From NCBI GenBank assembly GCA_900177435.1, contig FXAI01000002.1, positions 332,386 to 396,385 on the forward strand: DNA of 64,000 bases, written 5' to 3'. Within the stretch, counting starts at the first letter, position 1, and every line of letters begins with the position of its first letter. Position numbers and translations under genes: made by a program. The notes under the pieces were generated by a model that worked only from the letters and a program-made list of their open reading frames with translations, was not told the origin of the DNA and did not search any database. Source of the stretch: Alteromonadaceae bacterium Bs31 (GTDB taxonomy: Bacteria; Pseudomonadota; Gammaproteobacteria; Pseudomonadales; Cellvibrionaceae). Shown here in pieces: positions 35,329 through 43,299 of the stretch.

Positions 35329-35948
35329 ATGGCAGCAAAATATGTAATTTTATGCTTATTGTGTATCCGCCCGCTGTTTGCCTGTACAGGGCCTGAGCTT
35401 ACAGCCGACAAGCCTGCAGATACGCGCATTCCAGAGGGCATCGTTTTCATGCGCACGCTCCAGTACGACGGGCTTCCCGTATCCGTTTACCTCGTTGCTG
35501 ATGCGTGGCGAGGAAAATATATTCGTGGTGCAACGCAGAGTTACATGGAAAGCCTTTCTCGCCATCAGCGGCCCATTGTGCTGTCAGACACACTGCAAGT
35601 ACATGGCAATGCCCATGTTATGGCCTATATTGGACACAATGGACTTATGGATTTCTCAGTACAAATAGCAGGCGGGAATAAACACGATGGCTCACCTTCC
35701 AGTGCGATTATCCTGCCTGTAAGAGCGATGCCTATTTTAGTGAGGTTCTCAGGCAGTCCAATACCCATAAACTACTTACCACATCAGGTTTTATGGCGCC
35801 CGAAGCCTACACACTGGAGGCGGCAATAAGTCAGTGGTTTTCTGGTGGTTCGCCAGTGGATACACACCTCGCGGCAGCGAAATCCTATGGACATTACCAG
35901 AAGGCAAAACTCAGTTGGAGTAAAAACCTGTTTGTATTTGATCCCTAG
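35329..35948 (+). pseudogene. secreted protein gene with a single-base frameshift
   Basis: The gene starts with a signal peptide (MAAKYVILCLLCIRPLFA). In the first frame it runs through DAWRGKYIRGATQSYMESLS and AHVMAYIGHNGLMDF to SAIIL (ATT ATC CT at 35707-35714). The sense then continues one frame over with ACKSDAYFSEVLRQ (from 35715), TSGFMAPEAYTLEAAISQWF and SYGHYQKAKLSWSKN to the TAG at 35946. Inserting one base after 35714 restores a protein of about 206 residues with the order VIxYxGHNGLMDF, IILAC, GLMAPEAYxLEAA, which I know from uncharacterised secreted proteins. It is either a mutation or a sequencing error. Function unknown. Confidence 0.75.
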
Positions 35949-36053
35949 GCGAGTTGAGGAAGTACATGAATGACATAAAAAATGACGCTGACGATCGACA
36001 TAGGCGAAGCCGTTCACGTAAAAATACTTTTTATTTTGCACAAGGAAAGACTT

Positions 36054-37763
36054 ATGAAAAGACGAAATGCTTTTAAACCTCACCTTATAGCGCTGGGTGC
36101 TCTTGTGCTGCTGTTTTCATTTGAGAGCCAGGCAGCCAGAAAAAACCAGAAACCTCGCCTGATTTTGCAAATAACGGTTGATCAGCTTCGCGGTGATCTT
36201 CCGGCGCGTTATTTACCCAATATGGGAGAGGGAGGTTTCCGTTATTTATTGGAAAAGGGTGTGGTTTACGAGAACGCCCATCACGCTCACTCTAATACCG
36301 AAACAATTGTAGGCCACACAACATTGGCAACCGGAGCATACCCGGCCGATCATGGATTAATTGGTAATGTGTGGTTCGACCGTACTACGGGTGAAATGAC
36401 CTACAACATTGAAGATGCCCGCTATCCTTTGCTGACTAAGGGCGCGGATGTGGATGCCGCCACCGAGATCGACCCCACTCAGCGAGTCGCTCGCTCAGAA
36501 GGCCGCTCACCGGCGGCAATTATGGTTTCAACGTTTAGCGACGAACTAGCGCAAAGCACAAGTAAGGGCGCAAAAGTTTTTGGTGTATCTGTGAAAGACC
36601 GTGGTGCTGTATCCATGGCGGGCCATGCGGGTAAGGCATTCTGGTTTTCAAAAGCCGCAGGCGAATTTGTTACAAGCCAGTTTTACTACGATAAATATCC
36701 AGAATGGGTAAATCGTTTTAACGAAAGCAAGCCGGCACAGCGCTATGCCAATACTCATTGGGAGCTAATGAAGCCACAAGCGTCTTATTTATTTGGCGAT
36801 AAAGATGACCAGCCTTGGGAGACTGCGTTTGGCGCTTACGGCCGAGTATTTCCGCACCCCTATGGCCCAGGAGACGGTAAGTACTATACCACCTTGCTTA
36901 CTATTAGCCCTGCCGGTGATGAACTCACCCTCGATTTTGCCAAGCAACTTATTGAAAATGAGCAGATCGGCGTCGACCAGGTAACGGATTATTTATCCCT
37001 CAGCTTTTCTTCTACAGACTATGTAGGCCATTTATTTGGGCCATCGAGCCTGGAGGCCGAAGATAATATTCTTCGCCTGGATCGCACGCTAGCGAATCTG
37101 TTTGCTTTTATCGATAAAAAAGTGGGCTTAAAAAACACACTTATCGTGTTGTCTGCAGACCACGGCGGGCCCGATGCGCCCCCACTGGTTAACCAATACG
37201 GTATTGAGGCGAAATATGTAGATCCCGCTACCTGGGATAAAGCGGCGGCAATTAGCAAACTGAAAAAAACGTTCGGTATTGGCGAAGAACTTATCCTCGC
37301 GTTTAACGCGCCTTATGTTTACTTAAATCGTGAGCTGATCAAGAAAAAGGGGCTTGATGAAGTCGCCGTAGAGCAGGCGATAGCCGAAGAAATTATGAAC
37401 TTTGATGGGGTAAATATTGCCATATCCAGCACCGCGCTGATGCAGGGTAAAACGCCGGATACACCTATCATGCGCGCCATTCTAAATAGTCACAGCCCTA
37501 AGCGATCTGGTGATATTTTTATTGTTTTTAATCCAAACTGTTTTATAAATGATTTTGATGGTTTAACGGTAAGTGCAACCCATGGTTCACCCTGGCGATA
37601 TGATACGTTTGTGCCCGTTATATTTGCCGGTGCGGGCTTAAAGCCCAAGCGTGTGTACCGTGAAATAGAAACCGTAGATATAGCCACAACACTTTCGGCA
37701 ATTGCTCATACTAATAGACCTTCTGGCGCCGCCGGTGAAATCTTGCCAGAGGTGATGCCCTAA
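36054..37763 (+). CDS. alkaline phosphatase family protein (PafA-like)
   Basis: 569 residues from the ATG at 36054, which has AAGGAAAG upstream; an ATG-like start 24 codons earlier has no such site and would bury the signal peptide. After the signal (about 1-27, ending in SQA) comes LILQITVDQLRGD with the first metal Asp, and the nucleophile segment HSNTETIVGHTTLATG, where Thr would be phosphorylated. Further ligands are SFSSTDYVGH and VLSADHGG. This is the Thr-nucleophile alkaline phosphatase type. It would act in the periplasm and release phosphate from organic esters, which is useful for marine bacteria. Confidence 0.9.
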   Translation: MKRRNAFKPHLIALGALVLLFSFESQAARKNQKPRLILQITVDQLRGDLPARYLPNMGEGGFRYLLEKGVVYENAHHAHSNTETIVGHTTLATGAYPADHGLIGNVWFDRTTGEMTYNIEDARYPLLTKGADVDAATEIDPTQRVARSEGRSPAAIMVSTFSDELAQSTSKGAKVFGVSVKDRGAVSMAGHAGKAFWFSKAAGEFVTSQFYYDKYPEWVNRFNESKPAQRYANTHWELMKPQASYLFGDKDDQPWETAFGAYGRVFPHPYGPGDGKYYTTLLTISPAGDELTLDFAKQLIENEQIGVDQVTDYLSLSFSSTDYVGHLFGPSSLEAEDNILRLDRTLANLFAFIDKKVGLKNTLIVLSADHGGPDAPPLVNQYGIEAKYVDPATWDKAAAISKLKKTFGIGEELILAFNAPYVYLNRELIKKKGLDEVAVEQAIAEEIMNFDGVNIAISSTALMQGKTPDTPIMRAILNSHSPKRSGDIFIVFNPNCFINDFDGLTVSATHGSPWRYDTFVPVIFAGAGLKPKRVYREIETVDIATTLSAIAHTNRPSGAAGEILPEVMP

Positions 37764-37772
37764 GCTTGGCCA

Positions 37773-37792
37773 CCCACGCTTTAAAGCGTGGG
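37773..37792. other. perfect palindrome after the phosphatase gene
   Basis: CCCACGCTTTAAAGCGTGGG, an 8-bp stem around TTAA, starts 10 bases after the stop. No T run follows on the plus strand, so it may be a weak terminator or an mRNA-stabilising hairpin. Confidence 0.5.
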
Positions 37793-37878
37793 CGGTAATC
37801 GATACTAGGTGCCGAATTAATAAATCTAAAAAATAAATATGGTCTGAGGTCGAACTGGGGATGAAGGAGAAATAAAGT

Positions 37879-38445
37879 ATGAAAAAAAACAGCCTCGAAA
37901 AGCCGTTTAGAGAAAAATATTCGGGCTACATAATTCTAACTTTATTTGCTCTTTTAGTTGCATTTCTGATTAGCCAACGTTTATTCGCTCTACCCCTTTG
38001 TGCTTTTGTTATTTGGTTCGGCTACGATATTTGGCTTGTTAACTACCAGGGCCTTGTTCGAGCCAGGAGTGTCAAGCACTGGCCAAAAACGCCGGCTTTG
38101 CTCACACAATGTGAGGTGCGTAACGCTGTGCGGCGTAATGGCATGGCGACACCCAATTGGTATTTGGAACTGGAGTACCTCTATGAAGCGGATGATGATA
38201 CTTACTCTGGTTGCAATTATAACTGGATAGGCGCTGTGGGTAGGAAGCCTAAAATTGAAAAAATTGCAGAACAGCTAAACAGAGAAATATCTATTTTTTA
38301 TCAGCCGGGGAATCCAGGGCAATCTGTTGTTATTGCTTATGTGTCGCCTATTTATTTTTTGGGAATGCTAATGGGGCTTGCGCTTAGCCTTGGTGGAGTA
38401 ACAGGTATCCTTGAGTTTTTAGGTGTAATAAATTTAGTGAAGTAG
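37879..38445 (+). CDS. DUF3592 membrane protein
   Basis: 188 residues. Helices lie at about 17-33 and 37-52 and at the C-terminus (about 155-185). Between them is a beta-rich soluble part with WPKTPALLTQCEVRNA, NWYLELEYLYEADDDTYSG and ISIFYQPGNPGQSVV, the order of DUF3592. These proteins have an unknown role. GGAG lies nine bases before the ATG. Confidence 0.75.
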   Translation: MKKNSLEKPFREKYSGYIILTLFALLVAFLISQRLFALPLCAFVIWFGYDIWLVNYQGLVRARSVKHWPKTPALLTQCEVRNAVRRNGMATPNWYLELEYLYEADDDTYSGCNYNWIGAVGRKPKIEKIAEQLNREISIFYQPGNPGQSVVIAYVSPIYFLGMLMGLALSLGGVTGILEFLGVINLVK

Positions 38446-38496
38446 AACACTTGCTCTAACAATAATACTCAAGCGTTAGCCTTTAGCCGGTGGCAG

Positions 38497-38525
38497 GGCA
38501 ACTTGGTACTCAGTACCAAGTTGCC
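38497..38525. terminator. 13-bp perfect hairpin between convergent genes
   Basis: GGCAACTTGGTAC and GTACCAAGTTGCC pair perfectly around TCA. It lies 52 bases after the DUF3592 stop and 17 before the end of the esterase gene. Plus-strand side: TTTACTT follows; minus-strand side: no T run. It is likely a bidirectional terminator. Confidence 0.65.
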
Positions 38526-38541
38526 TTTACTTACATCCTTA

Positions 38542-40737
38542 TTACTGCATAAAATTTAATACAATCGGCAGTAATCGCGCTGCAATTTTTTTGGCACCGC
38601 TCTCGTTTGGATGAATACCATCGCGGTGATCGCCAAGGGAGTAAGAGCTGTTCAGGTCAACAATTTCCACCTTTGATTCTGCCGTGGCTAGCCCCGCAAG
38701 GCTGGGGATTGCAGCATTTAAGGCATCCACCGCATTCTTGTTGCCACCATAGGCACCGTAGTTCCAATAGGGAATCTGGCTTACAACAATGTCCACGCCA
38801 CTATTCGCTGCGCGCAGTTCCGCGATAATGGATTTAAAGGTATCGATAATGGCTTGTGTCGATCGGCCCTGTCGAATGTCATTGGTACCCAAATAAATAA
38901 CGGCAATATCAGCCTGGAATACGGGAGCCCATACTTTAAGGCTTCCTGAATGACCGTGGGGGAGGCCTCCGTTTAATACTTGCGAAGCGGTTGCGCTGGT
39001 ATGTCCATCGTGGTCTAAATCCCAGTCGTTGTCACTGAAGTTGGTGCCCATATTGGTTCCTCGGCGACTACCAACAAAATCCACTGAAACATTGGCGTCC
39101 TCCAGCTCTTCCCATAACCAATAACGCCAGGCACTTTCCAGCTCGTAGGCTTCAGTTGTGGAATCCCCAATGGGGTGGAATTTAAAGGAGGTGTTGGTGG
39201 GTTCGATATAGCTGCCGCCGTTCGACGAGGAAATAGCAAAGCCACTCAAGGTGCCATTATCAACCAGGGACTCCAAGCTAATGTTCAGGCCGCCGTCATT
39301 AACATTAATGTTCTCGGCGCGGTAGCTATACGCCCCGTCGTGCCCGGCCAGGGTGAACAGGTCTATATTGAACAATACCTGCTTGCCTTCTACTTCCAGG
39401 TTGAAGGCGCGTGCACCGGCGCTTGTGTGAAAAATTTCAGCAAAATGTAAATCCACCGAATACGTGGCGCTGGTTACTGGTACTTGGTACGTGTATGTGC
39501 CGTAGCGTTCGCTTTGGAACAAGGTGTCCTGTGCAACACCACTGATGGGGTCTGAGGTGGTGCTGATACTGCCACCCAGAGAATGGCGGTCGGCAATGTA
39601 ATTTATGCCCTGGTAAGAGGTTTGGGAGCCTCCGGCGTTGATGGCTATAAGCGCTTGCTCATCGCCGCCGCTTGAACTTGAACTTGAACTCGACGAGCTT
39701 GAACTGGATGTACTCGAGGACGAGGTGCTGGAGGATGAAGAGCTGGAGGAGCTGCTGCTTCCCGTGCTGCCACTGATGCCACCCGAGGCTACGCTTAGGG
39801 TAACACTATCCAGGCCACTGCCATCTTCCCGGCGTTGAATCCACAAGGTGTGCGCACCTGCCGAAACATCGCTAAAAGTGGACGGTGTTAAGGTGGCCCA
39901 GCTGGAGGTACTTTGGTTATTCTGAGTATTCCAGGCGCCGTTATCCAATTTATAGTAGAAGGAGTCGTTGTTGCCGTCAGGCATCTTCACCCTGATACCA
40001 AACTGCACATTGGTGGTTTGCGAAAGACTAAAGTCGATAGCAAGCCGGCCGTCCTCGTTATCTGAACCGGCACTGAGCATCTGGTTGCCATTATCAGGCC
40101 AAACAATGTATTCGCCACCGGAGGCTGCTGAGTCATTTTGCACGCTAAAGGGGGAGAAGGTGTTCTGGCCAGCCAGGTCCTCTAATTCGATAAGCAGTGT
40201 TGGCCCGCCGGGAACATTGGGCTTACCGGAGGAGCTTGAGCTGCTGGACGAGCTGGAACTGCTTGAGCTTGTGCTGGACGAGCTTGATGAAGAGCTCGAA
40301 GAAGAGCTGGATGAGCTTGAGGACGAACTACTGGAGCTGGAAGACGGCTCCGTGTCGCCACAAATACTAGCCCTTACTTCTGGAAGGTCGGCACTGCCGT
40401 TTATTTTAAGTTGCAAGCCAAAGGAAATTGTCTGACCCGGTTGAATGTTGCCGTTCCAGCCTAGGTCTGAAGCAGTGATGGTGGGATAATTGGAATCATC
40501 TATCGTTGCGTTCCAGCCGCCACTGAGGCTGTCGTTATCGTAGGTCCAACTTACGCTCCAGCCATTAATTGTACTGTTACCCACATTGGTAATTTCAATA
40601 TTGGCAACGCCACCGCTACCCCAGTTATCGGCAATAAGGTAGGAACAATCTGCTGTCTGCGCTGAGGCCTGCTGGCCAAGCAGCCCAAGGCCTAACAAGG
40701 TGGCCAGGCCTAATTTTTTAATTCCTGCAATACTCAT
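38542..40737 (-). CDS. multi-domain SGNH carbohydrate esterase with CBM2, CBM and malectin domain
   Basis: 731 residues: signal peptide (1-26), a CBM2-type cellulose-binding domain (about 30-126, with GWSVSWTYDND and NGNIQPGQTISFGLQ), polyserine linker, a beta-sandwich binding module (about 176-318, LIELEDLAGQ and FYYKLDNGAW), polyserine linker, a malectin/CBM57 domain (about 362-505) and a SGNH hydrolase domain (515-731). The catalytic blocks are GDSTTE (Ser526), GTNDI (Asn619) and DGIHPN (Asp706, His709), the pattern of CE3 acetylxylan esterases. It would remove acetyl groups from plant cell-wall xylan outside the cell. AGGAG lies eight bases before the ATG. The middle binding module is closely similar to one in the xylanase at 52106. 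Confidence 0.9.
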   Translation of the reverse strand: MSIAGIKKLGLATLLGLGLLGQQASAQTADCSYLIADNWGSGGVANIEITNVGNSTINGWSVSWTYDNDSLSGGWNATIDDSNYPTITASDLGWNGNIQPGQTISFGLQLKINGSADLPEVRASICGDTEPSSSSSSSSSSSSSSSSSSSSSSSSTSSSSSSSSSSSSSSGKPNVPGGPTLLIELEDLAGQNTFSPFSVQNDSAASGGEYIVWPDNGNQMLSAGSDNEDGRLAIDFSLSQTTNVQFGIRVKMPDGNNDSFYYKLDNGAWNTQNNQSTSSWATLTPSTFSDVSAGAHTLWIQRREDGSGLDSVTLSVASGGISGSTGSSSSSSSSSSSTSSSSTSSSSSSSSSSSSSGGDEQALIAINAGGSQTSYQGINYIADRHSLGGSISTTSDPISGVAQDTLFQSERYGTYTYQVPVTSATYSVDLHFAEIFHTSAGARAFNLEVEGKQVLFNIDLFTLAGHDGAYSYRAENINVNDGGLNISLESLVDNGTLSGFAISSSNGGSYIEPTNTSFKFHPIGDSTTEAYELESAWRYWLWEELEDANVSVDFVGSRRGTNMGTNFSDNDWDLDHDGHTSATASQVLNGGLPHGHSGSLKVWAPVFQADIAVIYLGTNDIRQGRSTQAIIDTFKSIIAELRAANSGVDIVVSQIPYWNYGAYGGNKNAVDALNAAIPSLAGLATAESKVEIVDLNSSYSLGDHRDGIHPNESGAKKIAARLLPIVLNFMQ

Positions 40738-41551
40738 GATGAATACTCCTAAAATGAATTATTAGATTATTAAAAGCACGCACCTAAACCTTAGAGATGT
40801 AAAAAAGATTGACTTGCCCACTAGAAGGACTGCTCCAAACACCCGATTTTATTCCGCTATAAGCGGAATTCATGGCTTTTAGTGGGGTTTTTGTAAACCT
40901 TATTTACTCTGGTTTTTATTGTTTTGGGCCAATTATTAAGGAGTAAAAAATGATGTGTATTTTTACCCCAAGTAAAAACTGCGCTACGCTATTTTCTTAA
41001 GAAACAACTTTGTTGCTTAAAAATGTAATTTTTTATTGTTGAAATAGTATCTTAGCGAAGACTGTTTCAGTCGTATGGCCGTGGTGCGTTTTCGGCACAA
41101 AATGTTTGTTGTTTTGCCTGTGAGCAAAATTTCAAGCATTCTTAAAAAGCCGGTTTTGTTGCAATGGTCTTGCTGGGATTTTTGTGCAATTTATTCAGAA
41201 CCTAAAATAAAATGCATCGCCAGTTGAACCAAAAGTTTAAGTGCTCTAATAAGACAATTTACGATAAAGTCATCGAATTGACGGGGAGGAACTTACAGCA
41301 ATCTTAGGGATTAATCACGCGTGATCCGCCGTAAAGTGTGAGCGGAGCAACAAATAAATTGTACATGTGTGCCTCGCTGTATTGCTTGGTGCCAGAATGG
41401 GTACAAAAACGTCATAATCTAGTTTTATACTCTATCGACAGGGCTTTTTTATTTCTATTGTATCTATTGCCCGTGCTTTCCGGTTGGGTGTCGCGCAAAG
41501 TAAGGGCATGGCTGCACTGGCGAGGAAAAGGCTGGTATATGAGAACCCACT
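40738..41551. other. intergenic region with a palindrome upstream of the esterase
   Basis: About 810 bases. It holds the esterase promoter, a palindrome at 40851-40869 and AT-rich stretches. A frame at 41338-41664 reaches into the LysR gene and looks like chance. No gene is supported. Confidence 0.45.
40851..40869. promoter_or_regulatory. palindrome upstream of the esterase, possible operator
   Basis: ATTCCGCT and AGCGGAAT form a perfect inverted repeat with ATA between, about 115 bases before the esterase start. It could be a repressor or activator site for sugar-responsive control, or an RNA hairpin. Confidence 0.4.
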
Positions 41552-42445
41552 TCACTCGTTCTCTCCAAAGTGCGCCAGTAAAAAATCAAATACCGCCTTT
41601 ACTCTTCGGCTGGTGCGCAGCTCTCTATGGGCGACTAACCACAGGCCACCTTGGTAGGGTTTAAAATCGTCGCAGGCGCGAATAACACTGCTATCGGCAT
41701 CGCCGATATCCTCAATCATAATACCAATGCCCAAACCCGCTTTTACCAGTTGCCAGTGAACGCTGTGGCTTTCGCTAATGGCAGAAAAATTATCTTCGTT
41801 GATAGTCAGGCCCTGTGCTGCAAATTCATCGATCAGTATTTTGTTTTCAGCAAAGCCAACAAATGCTGCCTTGTTTAACTCGCGGAGGCTGCGCCCAGTG
41901 GTCACTGTGGCCAGGTAGTCTTCCGTTGCGTAGAGGTAGGCTTTAAAGCTGCGAAGCTTGCGGGCGATTAAGTCGCCTTGCTCAGGCTCCACGGCGCGCA
42001 GGGCGATGTCTGCCTCGCGACGGCGCAGGTCACTCAGGTCGTTGGTGGCGAGAATTTCCACCACAATACCCGGGTGGTGCTCGCGCAATTGCTGAATAAC
42101 AGGCGGCAGCATAAATTCAGCTATGGAGTCTGTTACTGATATACAGACACGGCCCTTCACTTCCCCAGATTGGCCCGCAGCGAGCAGGGAAAGCTCTGCC
42201 GCAGCATCGCTCATATGCTTTAGGGGCGCGAGTAACTGTTGTCCGGTGGGTGTAAGTTCCAGGCCTCGGCCGTGTCTTTCAAAGAGCACTACACCGAGTT
42301 GTTTTTCCAGCGCAGCAACCTGTCGACCAAGGGTGGGTTGGGCCACTCCCAGTGCTCTGGCTGCTGCGGAAAGGGACCCTTCCTGTGCTGTTACCCAGAA
42401 AGCTTTAAGGTGGTTCCAATCATAGTTAATCGCGCGCCAGTCCAT
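41552..42445 (-). CDS. LysR-family transcriptional regulator
   Basis: 297 residues. The N-terminal helix-turn-helix is clear: HLKAFWVTAQEGSLSAAARA followed by LGVAQPTLGRQVAALEKQLG. The effector domain follows from about 95 (VKGRVCISVTDSIAEFMLPPV). It is divergent from the methyltransferase gene, with ATGCAT motifs between. LysR proteins often control the divergent neighbour, so the methyltransferase is the best guess for a target. AGGTAGG precedes the ATG. Confidence 0.9.
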   Translation of the reverse strand: MDWRAINYDWNHLKAFWVTAQEGSLSAAARALGVAQPTLGRQVAALEKQLGVVLFERHGRGLELTPTGQQLLAPLKHMSDAAAELSLLAAGQSGEVKGRVCISVTDSIAEFMLPPVIQQLREHHPGIVVEILATNDLSDLRRREADIALRAVEPEQGDLIARKLRSFKAYLYATEDYLATVTTGRSLRELNKAAFVGFAENKILIDEFAAQGLTINEDNFSAISESHSVHWQLVKAGLGIGIMIEDIGDADSSVIRACDDFKPYQGGLWLVAHRELRTSRRVKAVFDFLLAHFGENE

Positions 42446-42474
42446 AAAAAGCCTACCTGTTAAGTTATGTAAAT

Positions 42475-42530
42475 ATGCATAGCTGTTATTAATCTATGGG
42501 GGTGGCAATGCATTTATGCATGATTATACT
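42475..42530. promoter_or_regulatory. ATGCAT repeats and -10-like box between LysR and methyltransferase genes
   Basis: ATGCAT occurs at 42475, 42508 and 42516; the last two form the palindrome ATGCATTTATGCAT. TATACT at 42525-42530 is a good -10 box for the methyltransferase. The palindrome sits where a -35 would be, so it is a candidate LysR binding site. Confidence 0.45.
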
Positions 42531-42564
42531 GTTGCTTTCTATGGATAAACAATGAGGGAAAATC

Positions 42565-43188
42565 ATGACAGCCAGCGCCTTATTCTGGGACAAGATTGCA
42601 CAGAAATACGCAAAAGACCCTGTACCAAACGAACAGATCTACCAGAAAAAACTGAGTATTACCCAGGAGTATCTTGGGCCCCACAGCCAGGTGCTTGAAC
42701 TCGCCTGTGGAACAGGTACTACCGCCTTGCACCATGCCGCCAAGGCGGGACATATTCGCGCTACCGATATCTCAGAAAACATGCTCGCCATCGCCCGGGA
42801 AAAACAGCAAGCCGCCGGCGTGAGCAACGTGGATTTCGAGTGTGTGTCGCTCGAGCATATAGACTATCAGCCCGGCAGCTATGACATGGTCATGGCCCAC
42901 AGTATTTTGCACCTCGTGGATGATCGCGAGCAGGCGCTGGCGCGAATTTACGACATGTTAAAGCCCGGCGGTATTTTTATCAGTAGTACCGCCTGCCTGG
43001 GTAATGGTTACAGCTGGTTAAAGTTGCTTGTGCCCCTAATGAAGGTCATTAAAAAATGGCCGGCAGTGTATTTTTTTAAGGATAAGCTCTTAGCCCAAGA
43101 GATTGGCAAAAAGGGCTTTGAGATCTTGCAGCACTGGTTACCAGAAAAAGGCCCTGCCGTGTTTATTGTTGCCAAAAAGCCACAATAG
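42565..43188 (+). CDS. class I SAM-dependent methyltransferase
   Basis: 207 residues. Motif I, VLELACGTGTTALH, binds S-adenosylmethionine. Motif II, IRATDISENMLAIAREK, and the later DMVMAHSILHLVDD with the following PGGIFISST fit the UbiE/UbiG-like group of small-molecule methyltransferases. GAGGGAA precedes the ATG. The substrate is unknown; divergent from the LysR gene. Confidence 0.88.
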   Translation: MTASALFWDKIAQKYAKDPVPNEQIYQKKLSITQEYLGPHSQVLELACGTGTTALHHAAKAGHIRATDISENMLAIAREKQQAAGVSNVDFECVSLEHIDYQPGSYDMVMAHSILHLVDDREQALARIYDMLKPGGIFISSTACLGNGYSWLKLLVPLMKVIKKWPAVYFFKDKLLAQEIGKKGFEILQHWLPEKGPAVFIVAKKPQ

Positions 43189-43299
43189 TCGAAGGTGATT
43201 AATTCACAAGGCCTGAGAGAATTAGTCTGTTTTAAATGAGCCTTTTTGTCCTTAAAGTTGCTTAACTTCGTAAACAACAGCGGTGAAAAGGACTTTACT

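Noticed and set aside
39638-40435. Plus-strand frames with runs of Leu and Glu opposite the esterase linkers
   Set aside because: They are the reverse reading of the polyserine-coding DNA; the minus-strand protein has signal peptide and domains.
41338-41664. 108-codon frame overlapping the LysR end
   Set aside because: Overlaps a certain gene by more than 100 bases and has mixed composition without a domain.
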